A stretch of DNA of 21,341 nucleotides. It comes from CAYMUR01 sp964393615 (GTDB taxonomy: Bacteria; Planctomycetota; Planctomycetia; Pirellulales; Pirellulaceae). The notes below the pieces were generated by a model. That model was not told the DNA's origin, did not search any database, and saw only the letters and a program-made list of their open reading frames with translations. Location of the stretch: the NCBI GenBank assembly GCA_964393615.1, contig CAYMUR010000093.1, forward strand, positions 1-21,341, given 5' to 3'. The position numbers and the translations under genes are program-made. Shown here one piece after another: positions 1 to 8,114 of this stretch. The number at the start of each line of letters is the position of its first letter. Positions within the stretch are counted from its first letter, which is position 1.

Positions 1-57
1 ATTTTGGTTTTGTGGTCCGCGTGTGGATGACGGATCGCAGCATCGTGGTTTTGGTGT

Positions 58-1437
58 TTATTCGTCGGACTGGTGCAATAGTTTACCGATTGCTCCGATG
101 AGTGATTTTTCGCACGGTCCGGAAAACGTATAAGTTTGCTCGTAACCTCCACGGTCCGTGTAGATGCGGTTTCCGCCAATATAGCCCATACCTCCGTCGC
201 CATAACCCGCGACAGCCACGAACGATTGCGGACGCAGTCGCTGGGCCGCGAGTTGATAGAGCACGAAAGGTTCTCCCGGCAGATGTAGAATCTGAATATT
301 GTTTACCGTCAAACAACTGAGCTCGATCGCGTCCCCGGCCTGCATTCTTTCGATCCAGGCGATGTTGGTAGGCGCTGTCAGGTTGTCACGTAGCTTGCTA
401 CGGCTTGTTTCCAGTGAAAAAGCCGGTTCCGTCCGTGGTGGAAACCGATAGGGATTGACGTGCCAGGACATTTGTTGAATGGGTTGCCGGGAAACCTTCG
501 AGGCAGACCGTTGCATCGCATCAAACAAGCGATCGGTCAGCTCGTCGCGCGCTTGTCGAGAGCCGTCGTTGTATTTCCCCATGGCAACGTCTCCACCGCA
601 GCCAGTAAAGTACACTTGGAAAATTTTCGACTGGCTCTGGAGACGCTCACGAGCAATGCCACACGTATCGTAACTGGTCCGTCCGTCGTTGTAGAAGCTT
701 TGTGGATGCGTGGCATAATAATGCAACTGGGCAACGGCCTGTTCGTTGTTGTAGAATGACACGGTTTTCAGCCAGGGATCAATGAGCCCCTCAGGCGCAG
801 CTCGCAAGGTTTCGTCCTTGCAACTGCTGCCGCGCATTTTGATGGAACCGTCTGGCTGTTCTATCCGTCGATTCGAGGCGACCCGGTCCACCTTGGCCTG
901 GCTGGTGCCAACATGTGTGAGTGTCTGCAATCGGCCCAGGGCGTCCTGGATCGCTGCAGCAATCTTCGTTGCCGTTTCGTCCAGGTATTTTGCAGTCGCG
1001 ACGCGCCGGGGATTATTGTCGTCCAACAGCAGGCGGTGAACATCACCGCTGAATGCAGGTGCGGTGTGCTGGTGCAGGCAATGTGCGGCCACCTTCGCAG
1101 TCGTTGTTCCTGCACTGGTGGCAATTCGCTGGCGCAGGTAATCGTAGGAAGAGTTGTGGATTTCCATCCAGTCGAGTCCACATAAGATATAGGTATGTTC
1201 TTGGTTCTCGCTGTGGTTCTTAATCACTACTCCCTTGGCCAGTAAGGGATGTTCCACGGTTTCTAGAACCTTGATAAATCCCATGCCAATTGGTGCCCCC
1301 GAGGGTGGTGTGATATCGCACTGGAAAGTGGCCACTTGCCACTGGCGGATAGTGGCCTGGCTGGTGATTGTGGCAAGCGAGAGGCTGGTGAAAATAATGA
1401 TTCTTAGAAATGTGGAAATAGCACGTGCGTGGAACAT
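58..1437 (-). CDS. Secreted neutral/alkaline ceramidase-like protein
   Basis: The 459-residue product starts with a Sec-type signal (hydrophobic run at about residues 12-28). It then opens with the DITPPSGAPIGMG segment (residues 41-53) typical of the N-terminus of the neutral/alkaline non-lysosomal ceramidase-like family. Further family-like segments are HQHTAP (122-127, the likely metal-binding histidine region), ATHPQSFY, a Gly/Cys-rich GCGGDVA, and a C-terminal LPGEPF...GGYE segment. True ceramidases hydrolyse the N-acyl bond of ceramide and are about 650-750 residues with an extra C-terminal domain. This protein is much shorter, as are many planctomycete homologues whose substrates are unknown, so lipid amidase activity is not assured. 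The ATG is supported by an AGGAGAA Shine-Dalgarno about 8 nt upstream. It is a single gene, divergent from the DUF1549/DUF1553 operon at 1966. Confidence 0.8.
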   Translation of the reverse strand: MFHARAISTFLRIIIFTSLSLATITSQATIRQWQVATFQCDITPPSGAPIGMGFIKVLETVEHPLLAKGVVIKNHSENQEHTYILCGLDWMEIHNSSYDYLRQRIATSAGTTTAKVAAHCLHQHTAPAFSGDVHRLLLDDNNPRRVATAKYLDETATKIAAAIQDALGRLQTLTHVGTSQAKVDRVASNRRIEQPDGSIKMRGSSCKDETLRAAPEGLIDPWLKTVSFYNNEQAVAQLHYYATHPQSFYNDGRTSYDTCGIARERLQSQSKIFQVYFTGCGGDVAMGKYNDGSRQARDELTDRLFDAMQRSASKVSRQPIQQMSWHVNPYRFPPRTEPAFSLETSRSKLRDNLTAPTNIAWIERMQAGDAIELSCLTVNNIQILHLPGEPFVLYQLAAQRLRPQSFVAVAGYGDGGMGYIGGNRIYTDRGGYEQTYTFSGPCEKSLIGAIGKLLHQSDE

Positions 1438-1965
1438 GAACGGAGTTCTCCTGGACGATCATTGAAAAGATATCATTAAAAAGACATTGGATTACATTTA
1501 GACCTGCAGACTACCTGGAGGTTTTGGGTGGTCGCAGGCCAGGCAGGTTTTTCCAAAAGGAACGAATACCACTCAGACTGTGGACAAAGTTTGGTTTTGG
1601 TGACAAGCCGTTTCAAGGTCGCATTACTTTCCGTGTGCGAATCGACCTGCAAGTTGCAATGCCCAGAACAGTCTGCTTGGGCCTGCGACGAACATTTAAT
1701 ATAAAATCTTGTTCCAGGTAAACAATGTCGTATGTGGAAAGCTTTGGCGTTGGTGGCTGCTGGTCGAGTTGCAATGGGGAGACAGCAAAAGCGAGAGGTT
1801 GCCTCATGGGTGAGGTAAAACCAGTGACAAAAGTGATTCGAGTTACCAGGGGACGGAATGGGAATCGTAGTCCCAGGTGTGATGGGACCGAATATATAAT
1901 ATTTTTGCCTTTGCGTGGCGGGTGACGAGGATTGCCTTTTATATTAGGATGGGTAAAAGATCATC
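1438..1965. other. Divergent intergenic region
   Basis: This 528-nt gap separates the ceramidase-like gene (-) from the DUF1549/DUF1553 gene (+). No convincing gene is seen; the short open frames show no family resemblance. A 6-bp inverted repeat, AGGTCG (1616-1621) with CGACCT (1643-1648), could form an imperfect hairpin. AT-rich words just upstream of 1966 include a -10 candidate, listed separately. The region should hold promoters for both flanking genes. Confidence 0.5.
1895..1900 (+). promoter_or_regulatory. Candidate -10 box for the first DUF1549/DUF1553 operon
   Basis: A perfect TATAAT lies 66 nt upstream of the ATG at 1966. The expected -35 position (around 1872-1877) reads TCCCAG-like sequence with no TTGACA resemblance. 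This is therefore a weak or activator-dependent promoter at best, and may be a chance match in AT-rich DNA. Confidence 0.3.
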
Positions 1966-4245
1966 ATGTTGAGGCCAAAGAATTTATTTCGAATTGTCGT
2001 GTGCTGTGCGCGTCTTCTCCAAAGACGTCAAGTGTCGTTTTTGATGGTGGTCAGTGTAGTACCCCATTGGGCATTTGTGTTACCCCGAAAAACAGATTCG
2101 ACTGCTCAGGAGACGGTTGTCAACAGCGATCACCCTATTGATCGGTTTATTGACATACGGCTGAAGGATGCAGCCATGACTCCATCACCACCGGCAGATC
2201 GTTCCACATTGATACGTCGTGCAACCTTGGACTTAACGGGTCTGCTACCCACCCCGCAGCAAGGGGACAAGTTTCTCGACGATCCTAATCCGGATGCTTA
2301 TGAACGCGTCCTGGACCGGTTACTAGCCTCTCCCCATTTTGGCGAACATTGGGCACGATGGTGGTTGGACCTGGCGCATTATGCGGACAGTGACGGGTAC
2401 CTGACTGATAAGGGCCGCCCCTGGGCCTGGCGATACCGGCAATGGGTTGTTGACGCGTTCAATGATGATTTAACTTTTGACCAGTTTACCGTGCAACAGT
2501 TGGCAGGAGACTTGTTACCGCAATGTACACCAACAGAGCGCATGGCGACCGGTTTTCTACGCAATACACTCAGTAACCGTGAAGGCGGTGCTGACCTGGA
2601 AGAGTTTCGTGTCCACCAGGTCGTCGACCGGACCGTGACGACGGGTTTGGTGTGGTTGGGTGTGACGATCGGTTGTGCGGAATGCCATGACCACAAGTAC
2701 GATCCGTTTTCACAGCGAGATTTTTACCGCCTTTATGCGTTTTTCAACCGGGCCCATGAAGTCAACATCGATGCACCGTTGAGTGAAAATGAACGCTTGG
2801 AATACCTCGCAGCCAGGCCTGAGTACGACCGCCAGCGGAAGGAAATTCTGGCTCCGGTGGCGGACGAAATTGCAAAGTTGCAAGCTGTTTGGGAGGAAAA
2901 AATACTGTGGACCGAGGCACATCCTGGCAGCGACGCCGGTTGGGATCGGCGTTTGGAAATCCTGGGACTGATATGGGCCATTCGCGAGGGCGGAGGACAA
3001 TTAGAAGGTTTGATGATCGTCAAGACTCCGGTCGCCGATCGCACCCCTGACGAGCGTGACCGGCTGTTAGATTATTTTCTCGAACAGGGTAGTATGACTG
3101 ACCCGGAGAGATTTCGGGAATTGGGATTACACGCATACGGTGAAAAGTTAAAAAAATTATCCGAAAGTGTTCCAGGAATCAGTCGTGCACAGACGATCGT
3201 CCGTTCAGAAATCAAGCGGTCCACACACATTCATATCCGTGGTGATTTCAGGCAACCGGGCGAATCCGTTTTACCAGGTGTTCCCGCTATCTTTGCACCC
3301 ATCAGTGATTCCCAGGCGGCTGATCGGTTGGCGCTGGCCCGTTGGTTGGTTTCTTCAGAAAATCCACTGACGGCCCGGGTCACAGTCAATCGTTTGTGGC
3401 AGCAACTTTTCGGACGTGGTTTGGTAACCACTTCCGAAAATTTTGGTGTGCGCGGTCAGGTACCAAGCCATCCAGAATTACTGGATTGGCTCGCCCTGGA
3501 ATTTTTGGACAAAGGCTGGAGTGTCAAACGCACCTTGCGCGTGTTGATGACGTCACGCGCCTATCGTAGATCGTCAGCGGCCAGGCCTGACTTGGAGAAG
3601 GTAGATTCCGAAAATATCTTGTTGGCTCGACAGATGCGATTGCGGCTCTCTGCCGAGTCGGTACGTGACACAGCCCTGGTAGCCAGTGATTTACTCGATC
3701 GCACGGTAGGCGGACCTAGTGTCAGGCCACCGCAGCCAGATAGTGTCAGCCAGGAAGGATTCAGTAATGATTGGAAAACGAGCGTCGGTGTCGATCGGTA
3801 TCGTCGTGGGTTGTATACTTTTCTCCAACGCACTTCGCCATATGCCCAGTTTGTGACATTTGATTTGCCCGATACAAGTCGATCTTGTACTAAACGTGAG
3901 CGGTCTAATACACCGCTACAGGCATTGAACTTATTGAACGATCCTGTTTTTGTTGAAGCGGCCGAAGCACTGGCGTGGCGGGTGCTTCACGAGCGACAAG
4001 GCAGTTCTCGAGAGCGCTTGGAGTACGCTTACCAGTTGGCATTATCCCGTCGCCCGACGGCGAATGAATTGGAGTGGATGACACGTTTTTTGTCGGAACA
4101 AATTGAGGTTTACGAACAGATGCCAACCGTCGCGCGAAAATTAGTAACGAAGTCCGTAAGCGAATCAACAGCGATTGAGGCGGCCGCCTGGACGGTATTG
4201 TCCAGTGTGCTGTTGAATCTCGATGAGTTCATTTCCAGAGAGTAG
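1966..4245 (+). CDS. DUF1549/DUF1553 (PSCyt2/PSD1) protein, short form without N-terminal cytochrome domain
   Basis: The 759-residue product has a basic N-terminus and a hydrophobic segment at about residues 24-38 (signal or anchor). DUF1549 follows at about 57-265 with DLTGLLPTPQ, FGEHWARWWLDLAHYADSDG and CAECHDHKYDP. DUF1553 lies at about 446-720 with DRLALARWL, NPLTARVTVNRLWQQLFGRGLV, SHPELLDWLA and NTPLQALNLLNDPVF. CAECH (237-241) is a CxxCH motif of the kind that can bind c-type heme, though heme attachment in DUF1549 is unproven. Many relatives of about 900-1100 residues begin with a PSCyt1 cytochrome domain, which is absent here. The biochemical role is unknown; the family occurs almost only in Planctomycetes and allies, paired with DUF1501 and sulfatase genes. 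The DUF1501 partner follows after 56 nt, so an operon is likely. Confidence 0.9.
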   Translation: MLRPKNLFRIVVCCARLLQRRQVSFLMVVSVVPHWAFVLPRKTDSTAQETVVNSDHPIDRFIDIRLKDAAMTPSPPADRSTLIRRATLDLTGLLPTPQQGDKFLDDPNPDAYERVLDRLLASPHFGEHWARWWLDLAHYADSDGYLTDKGRPWAWRYRQWVVDAFNDDLTFDQFTVQQLAGDLLPQCTPTERMATGFLRNTLSNREGGADLEEFRVHQVVDRTVTTGLVWLGVTIGCAECHDHKYDPFSQRDFYRLYAFFNRAHEVNIDAPLSENERLEYLAARPEYDRQRKEILAPVADEIAKLQAVWEEKILWTEAHPGSDAGWDRRLEILGLIWAIREGGGQLEGLMIVKTPVADRTPDERDRLLDYFLEQGSMTDPERFRELGLHAYGEKLKKLSESVPGISRAQTIVRSEIKRSTHIHIRGDFRQPGESVLPGVPAIFAPISDSQAADRLALARWLVSSENPLTARVTVNRLWQQLFGRGLVTTSENFGVRGQVPSHPELLDWLALEFLDKGWSVKRTLRVLMTSRAYRRSSAARPDLEKVDSENILLARQMRLRLSAESVRDTALVASDLLDRTVGGPSVRPPQPDSVSQEGFSNDWKTSVGVDRYRRGLYTFLQRTSPYAQFVTFDLPDTSRSCTKRERSNTPLQALNLLNDPVFVEAAEALAWRVLHERQGSSRERLEYAYQLALSRRPTANELEWMTRFLSEQIEVYEQMPTVARKLVTKSVSESTAIEAAAWTVLSSVLLNLDEFISRE

Positions 4246-4301
4246 GTGGGGTGTCGTAGTGGTGTTGAGATTTTAGTCGACTGGATTCTAAGGATCCGAT
4301 C

Positions 4302-5744
4302 ATGCAATTTCCTACATCTTTGCTTGGGTTGTCTCGGCGGGAACTGTTGGCCCAGAGCGCTCACGGCGTGGGCTTGATGGCTTTGTGGCAACTCATGGGC
4401 CAAGAGGGCCAGCTGACAGCGTCCGATCAGGTTGGTCCTGGGCGGACGTCATTTCCGCATTTTACCCCTCGCGCGAAGAATGTCATATTTCTCTTCATGC
4501 CGGGCGGGCCCTCACATGTTGACTTGTTGGACCCGAAGCCTCAAATGGCGAAGTGGCATGACCAACCATTGCCGAAAACATTATTAGAAGGCCTTGCCGA
4601 TCCCGTCATTCGGGCCAGTGCCACTGTCATGGCGAGTCCACGCACGTTCCGTCAATACGGTCAAAGTGGCACTGAATTTTGTGATCTGTTGCCCTACACC
4701 GGGTCGGTCGCTGATGAGTTATGTATGATTCGGTCCATGCATACGGACCAGGCAAATCATACGCCAGCCCAATTGTTGTTGAGTTGCGGGACACCGTTAT
4801 TCAGCCAACCGAGTTTCGGTTCGTGGGTCACCTACGGTTTGGGCAGTGAATGCGCGGATTTGCCGGGTTATGTGGTACTTATGTCGAATTCTGGTAAAGG
4901 GATCGATGCGGGTTCGGCATTGTGGAGTAGTGGCTTTATGCCTTCTACACACCGTGGGGTGACGTTTCGTAGTTCTGGTGATCCTATCCTCTTCCTACAG
5001 AATCCACCTGGTATGACGGTTGCTTCCCAGAGGGCGCGGCTCAATGTGTTACGTGAATTGAATGAGCTGCGTCAGCAGGCGACCGGTGACGACAAGATCA
5101 GCGCGCGGATTGCCAGTTATGAACTGGCTTTCCGGATGCAATCCGCCGCCCCGGATTTGTTGGATGTGTCGGACGAAACGGAGGCGACCCTCACGGCGTA
5201 TGGGATTGGAGAAAAACAGACACATGCCTATGGGACCAATTGCCTGTTGGCGCGGCGGATGATTGAACGGGGTGTACGGTTCGTGCAATTGTTCCATTCG
5301 ACGTGGGATGATCATGATCGCATCAATCAAAACCTGGCGACCAACTGCGGCATGACGGATCAGCCTACGGCCGCTTTGATTCGTGATTTGCGCAGCCGTG
5401 GGCTTTTGGATGACACCCTGGTAGTTTGGGTTGGCGAGTTTGGACGTACACCGATGAGCGAATTTAGACGAGGTAAGATTGCTGGCAAGGAAGGTCGTGA
5501 CCACCACCCCTTTGCATTCTCGATGTGGTTGGCGGGGGGAGGTGTCAAAGCCGGACATGTGCGTGGCAAAACTGACGACTTTGGCTATCACGTGACGCAA
5601 GGCCCCGTTCATGTTCATGATCTGCAAGCGACCATCCTGTACCTGTTGGGGATGGATCACGAAAAACTTACCTATCGCCATGCGGGGCGAGATTTTCGTT
5701 TGACTGATGTGAGTGGTAACGTGATTCAGGACGTGATTGCCTAG
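4302..5744 (+). CDS. DUF1501 protein, Tat-exported (sulfatase/alkaline phosphatase-like fold)
   Basis: The 480-residue product has a Tat-type signal, SRREL at residues 11-15 followed by a hydrophobic stretch to about 32. The DUF1501 body begins at NVIFLFMPGGPSHVDLLDPKP (about 60-80). It carries the family landmarks EFGRTP (379-384), GRDHHP (398-403), AGGG (411-414) and HDLQAT (439-444), ending in a typical RDFRLTDVSG tail. DUF1501 belongs to the alkaline phosphatase/sulfatase superfamily but lacks the Cys/Ser-x-Pro-x-Arg formylglycine signature, so sulfatase activity should not be assumed. The ATG has an AAGGA ribosome site 7 nt upstream. It lies 56 nt after the DUF1549/DUF1553 gene, the usual partner order, and the two products are presumed to act together outside the cytoplasm. 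Confidence 0.9.
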   Translation: MQFPTSLLGLSRRELLAQSAHGVGLMALWQLMGQEGQLTASDQVGPGRTSFPHFTPRAKNVIFLFMPGGPSHVDLLDPKPQMAKWHDQPLPKTLLEGLADPVIRASATVMASPRTFRQYGQSGTEFCDLLPYTGSVADELCMIRSMHTDQANHTPAQLLLSCGTPLFSQPSFGSWVTYGLGSECADLPGYVVLMSNSGKGIDAGSALWSSGFMPSTHRGVTFRSSGDPILFLQNPPGMTVASQRARLNVLRELNELRQQATGDDKISARIASYELAFRMQSAAPDLLDVSDETEATLTAYGIGEKQTHAYGTNCLLARRMIERGVRFVQLFHSTWDDHDRINQNLATNCGMTDQPTAALIRDLRSRGLLDDTLVVWVGEFGRTPMSEFRRGKIAGKEGRDHHPFAFSMWLAGGGVKAGHVRGKTDDFGYHVTQGPVHVHDLQATILYLLGMDHEKLTYRHAGRDFRLTDVSGNVIQDVIA

Positions 5745-5832
5745 TAGCGCAGGTAGATTGTTTTTAAGCGGAAGCCAACACGGGTCTTGCGGTTGTCTAG
5801 CGAATGCCGTGGCGAGTCTGGCCGTCGCTGCG

Positions 5833-5877
5833 GATTTTTCTTTTTCGCCAAAAGCGATCTTGGCGCGCGGAAAAATC
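5833..5877 (+). terminator. Interrupted hairpin downstream of the DUF1501 gene
   Basis: GATTTTTC (5833-5840) pairs perfectly with GAAAAATC (5870-5877). Nested inside, CGCCAA (5846-5851) pairs with TTGGCG (5860-5865) around an 8-nt loop. The two stems are separated by a T5/CGCG internal loop. It starts 89 nt after the stop codon and could end or stabilise the operon transcript. No U-run follows, so it is not a textbook intrinsic terminator. Confidence 0.3.
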
Positions 5878-6160
5878 TTAGTTCGCCCTGCCGCGTCCTG
5901 CATATGGCGTCTGTTTGCTTTTCTTTTCCGGTACCAATGGTTATATTTGTTGGGAAGTTTAATCCTGGCCTCTGGGAAGTAAAGGGGCCTCATGTTAGCT
6001 GAACCGTTAAGCGAAGTTCCCACGCGCATCTGCTTGTTGCATTGTCTGCATATGTTGGAGTGGCCGGCGACAAGGTTAACCATGCGCAGCGTCTGTCGAA
6101 CATTTTGTATTGATTCTCGTCGACGGTTGGTGGGCTCCAGTTATTTTACTTTTAAATCAT

Positions 6161-6166
6161 AGGGAG
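6161..6166 (+). promoter_or_regulatory. Ribosome binding site that fixes the TTG start at 6173
   Basis: AGGGAG ends 6 nt before TTG at 6173. The alternative upstream TTG at 6110 has no purine-rich site and would add 21 residues unlike the family N-terminus. The shorter product begins MSYDVINTQP, the normal position for the first beta strand of a 2-hydroxyacid dehydrogenase. Confidence 0.7.
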
Positions 6167-6172
6167 AAACTC

Positions 6173-7150
6173 TTGTCTTACGACGTGATTAATACACAGC
6201 CTCACTTGTGCAAAGAAGCCATGACTATTCTTGAATCGATCGGTTGTAAACTTCGTGCAGCCAATCTCGAGGCGGCATCTGAAGATGAAATTTGTCAAGA
6301 AATAGCAGCGGCGGATGCCATTATGGCGGGTGGGGAGTGCTACACGTCGAAAGTGTTTACTGCTGCAAAACGCCTCAAAATTATAGCACGTCATGGTGTC
6401 GGTTTTGACCAAATCGATCTTGAGGCAGGAGCCGCACATGGTGTTTGGGTAACCAACACGCCTGGTGCCACCAACAAAGCGGTGGCTGAATTTACGATTG
6501 GCTTGATGCTGAGTTTGTTGCGGCACATACATAAGCTGTCCGCAGACATGAAAAATGGAAAATTTGTCCGTACCCAAGGGGAAGAATTGGGGAGTTTGAC
6601 AGTAGGAGTGATTGGAGCGGGTGGAATTGGCAAGGAAGTCATTCGCTTATTACGGGCTTTTGGAGCCCAGGCAATCGCCTACGATATTCATCCAGACCAG
6701 AAATTTGCCGACCAGTGGCAGGTTGACTATTTGCCATTCGATGAACTTTTGCAGCAGGCGGACATGGTGAGTGTCCATTGTGCTTTGGATGAATCGACAC
6801 AAGGTTTAGTGGGAGCATCACAACTGAAGCAAATGAAGCCGAGCGCATACCTTGTCAATACCGCTCGGCCTCAAATCGTGGACATGGCAGCCCTGACCGA
6901 ATGTCTCATTGAAGGTGGGATCGCGGGTGCTGCGATTGATGTTTGGGAAACGATTCCTATCTCAACAGAGGATCCGCTGCTGAAATTGGACAATCTGCTC
7001 GCCACATCCTGGTCGGCGTTTTACACAGGTCAGGCGGTCAACACCATGGGCCGCACCGCGGCTGAGGAAATCGTGCGGGTGTTGCAGGGCGCACCACCGC
7101 TGCACCCAGTCAACTCACCGATTAAGAGTCATACGACATCGGCCAACTAA
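6173..7150 (+). CDS. D-isomer specific 2-hydroxyacid dehydrogenase (phosphoglycerate dehydrogenase-like)
   Basis: The 325-residue cytoplasmic protein (numbered from the TTG start) has the split substrate-binding domain of the family around a Rossmann NAD domain. RHGVGFDQID is the usual hinge segment. TVGVIGAGGIGKEV gives GxGxxG (148, 150, 153), followed by the NAD-ribose-binding Asp in YDIHPD (171). NTARPQIVD supplies the catalytic Arg (232) and DVWETIP the catalytic Glu (259). The third catalytic residue, His in the common TPHxAxxT motif, aligns with Trp 280 in ATSWSAFYT. NTARG is also NTARP. Members oxidise D-2-hydroxyacids such as 3-phosphoglycerate or reduce the 2-oxoacid. The substrate cannot be told from sequence, and the missing His makes normal catalysis doubtful. 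The gene stands alone; the next gene is convergent. Confidence 0.88.
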   Translation: MSYDVINTQPHLCKEAMTILESIGCKLRAANLEAASEDEICQEIAAADAIMAGGECYTSKVFTAAKRLKIIARHGVGFDQIDLEAGAAHGVWVTNTPGATNKAVAEFTIGLMLSLLRHIHKLSADMKNGKFVRTQGEELGSLTVGVIGAGGIGKEVIRLLRAFGAQAIAYDIHPDQKFADQWQVDYLPFDELLQQADMVSVHCALDESTQGLVGASQLKQMKPSAYLVNTARPQIVDMAALTECLIEGGIAGAAIDVWETIPISTEDPLLKLDNLLATSWSAFYTGQAVNTMGRTAAEEIVRVLQGAPPLHPVNSPIKSHTTSAN

Positions 7151-7453
7151 GGCGTGTTTCAGTTGCGTTCCGCGACAGGTCCAAAGATTTTTTTTTGGCA
7201 ATCAGCGACTGGTCAGTTGGTGGTTGTTTTTAGCGGAGGGAGCAGCTCGCTTGAAAACAGTTCTCCAATGGCAAGGTCTAAGGCCATGGTACGGACTTTG
7301 TGTTTTGCAGTTTCGAGCGTCAAACCTGTTTGGAACTTGTTCTGGGACAATGAAGTTGCCGTATCGCGCAACGAAGATTCTGTTTGGTCGTTCTGTAATA
7401 GGGAATCAACCGTCGGAAAAATGGGCCGAGATATCGATGAAGGAAATGGTTTC
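7151..7453. other. Convergent intergenic region
   Basis: These 303 nt lie between the dehydrogenase (+) and the LEPR-xLL pseudogene (-). Short open frames on the + strand (7154-7474) lack any family resemblance. Apart from the small hairpin at its right edge I see nothing. Confidence 0.45.
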
Positions 7454-7455
7454 CT
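7441..7455. terminator. Small hairpin at convergent gene ends
   Basis: AGGAAA and TTTCCT form a 6-bp stem around TGG, followed on the + strand by AATTTTTAAAAA. It overlaps the stop codon of the LEPR-xLL pseudogene and lies 290 nt after the dehydrogenase. The stem is AT-rich and short, so it would be a weak bidirectional terminator at best. Confidence 0.22.
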
Positions 7456-7924
7456 AATTTTTAAAAACCTGTAAACGCATTTGGCGTTGCGGTGCGAAAG
7501 AGACCTGTGTCAGAAATTCTGTGATTTCCACTGCACCCAGATCGACATCCGTGTCAGCTAGCGAGCGGATCTGGTTTGGCCCCTGACCAGCCATGGCGTT
7601 ATAAGGAAAACCAAAATTCCCGCCTCGAGGGTAAGACGGGGCTCCACTAGCGTCGGCCCAACCTGGCCCTACAACAAACGTATTGGGTCCAGGCATACCT
7701 GGTGTACCATTGGTCTTTTGCAAAGCATCAATGGTCTTGTCGGTTCCAAAATAGCGTCATGCATCATTAGGATTGTTTTGCGGAAAACCATCGTGGAAAT
7801 CGGCGGCAAAATCGGCAGCCAAGTCCCAGGACTGGTTCGAAAGAACGAGCCGATGCTCTAGCCTTTCGAAACAAAACCGATCGTTTTGATGGTGCTTTGT
7901 CGTAATTCTGTCCGCCATAGCCAT
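7454..7924 (-). pseudogene. LEPR-xLL surface protein, interrupted by in-frame TGA
   Basis: Reading the - strand from ATG 7924 (or 7918), one frame stays open to the stop at 7454 except for a TGA at 7757-7759. Before it, numbering from 7918, residues 17-27 read FERLEHRLVLS, a good match to the planctomycete LEPR-xLL motif that opens many very large surface proteins. WDLAADF and NNPNDA follow. After the TGA come RYFGTDKTID, a Gly/Pro-rich stretch and DTDVDLGAVE, which resembles the end of a DxGAxE-type choice-of-anchor repeat. The stop sits where tryptophan fits well (NPNDA-W-RYFG). At about 154 codons it is far shorter than typical LEPR-xLL proteins, so an internal deletion is also likely. The downstream half alone can be read as an 89-residue open frame from TTG 7723. 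Weak GGA site before ATG 7924. Confidence 0.65.
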
Positions 7925-8050
7925 TCTGTTCCAATCAGTCAGGCTACCTATCGACCGGTTGTTTCGAGTACACAGTTCCGATCGGGTGAAAAGTCAGTTC
8001 CAAGTACCAACCTATACGGTATTTGATTAAGAAAACCGACAATCGGTATG

Positions 8051-8078
8051 AAAAAAACAGACCGCGTGCTGAGGTTTG
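8051..8078 (-). terminator. Intrinsic terminator candidate after the lipoprotein gene
   Basis: On the - strand, CAAACC and GGTCTG form a stem with one A-C mismatch around a 9-nt loop, followed directly by seven T residues (8057-8051). It lies 37 nt after the lipoprotein stop codon and would end the pseudopilin-lipoprotein transcript. Confidence 0.45.
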
Positions 8079-8114
8079 TCGAGCAATAGGTCACGGTGGC
8101 TTATTGACGACCGT

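Larger units (their letters stand above)
5745..6172 (+). other. Intergenic region between DUF1501 gene and dehydrogenase gene
   Basis: This is a gap of 428 nt with no gene I can support. It contains the interrupted inverted repeat at 5833-5877 and, just before the TTG start at 6173, the ribosome site AGGGAG. Short open frames on both strands here have no recognisable family features. Confidence 0.5.

Noticed and set aside
4302..5744. Annotation of the DUF1501 genes as sulfatases
   Set aside because: The superfamily fold is shared but the Cys/Ser-x-Pro-x-Arg formylglycine signature is absent in both copies.
5049..6083. Long open frame of 344 codons on the - strand
   Set aside because: It lies mostly antisense to the well-supported DUF1501 gene at 4302-5744, has no signal or recognisable domain, and is a frame shadow extended through the spacer.
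7154..7474. Open frame of 106 codons on the + strand
   Set aside because: No ribosome site, no recognisable motif, and it runs into the end of the LEPR-xLL pseudogene.
7757..7759. UGA read as tryptophan or selenocysteine (recoding)
   Set aside because: All intact genes here use TGG for tryptophan and TGA as stop (for example 18034-19335), no selenocysteine-type structure is seen, and the neighbouring PEP-CTERM remnant is broken by TAG.
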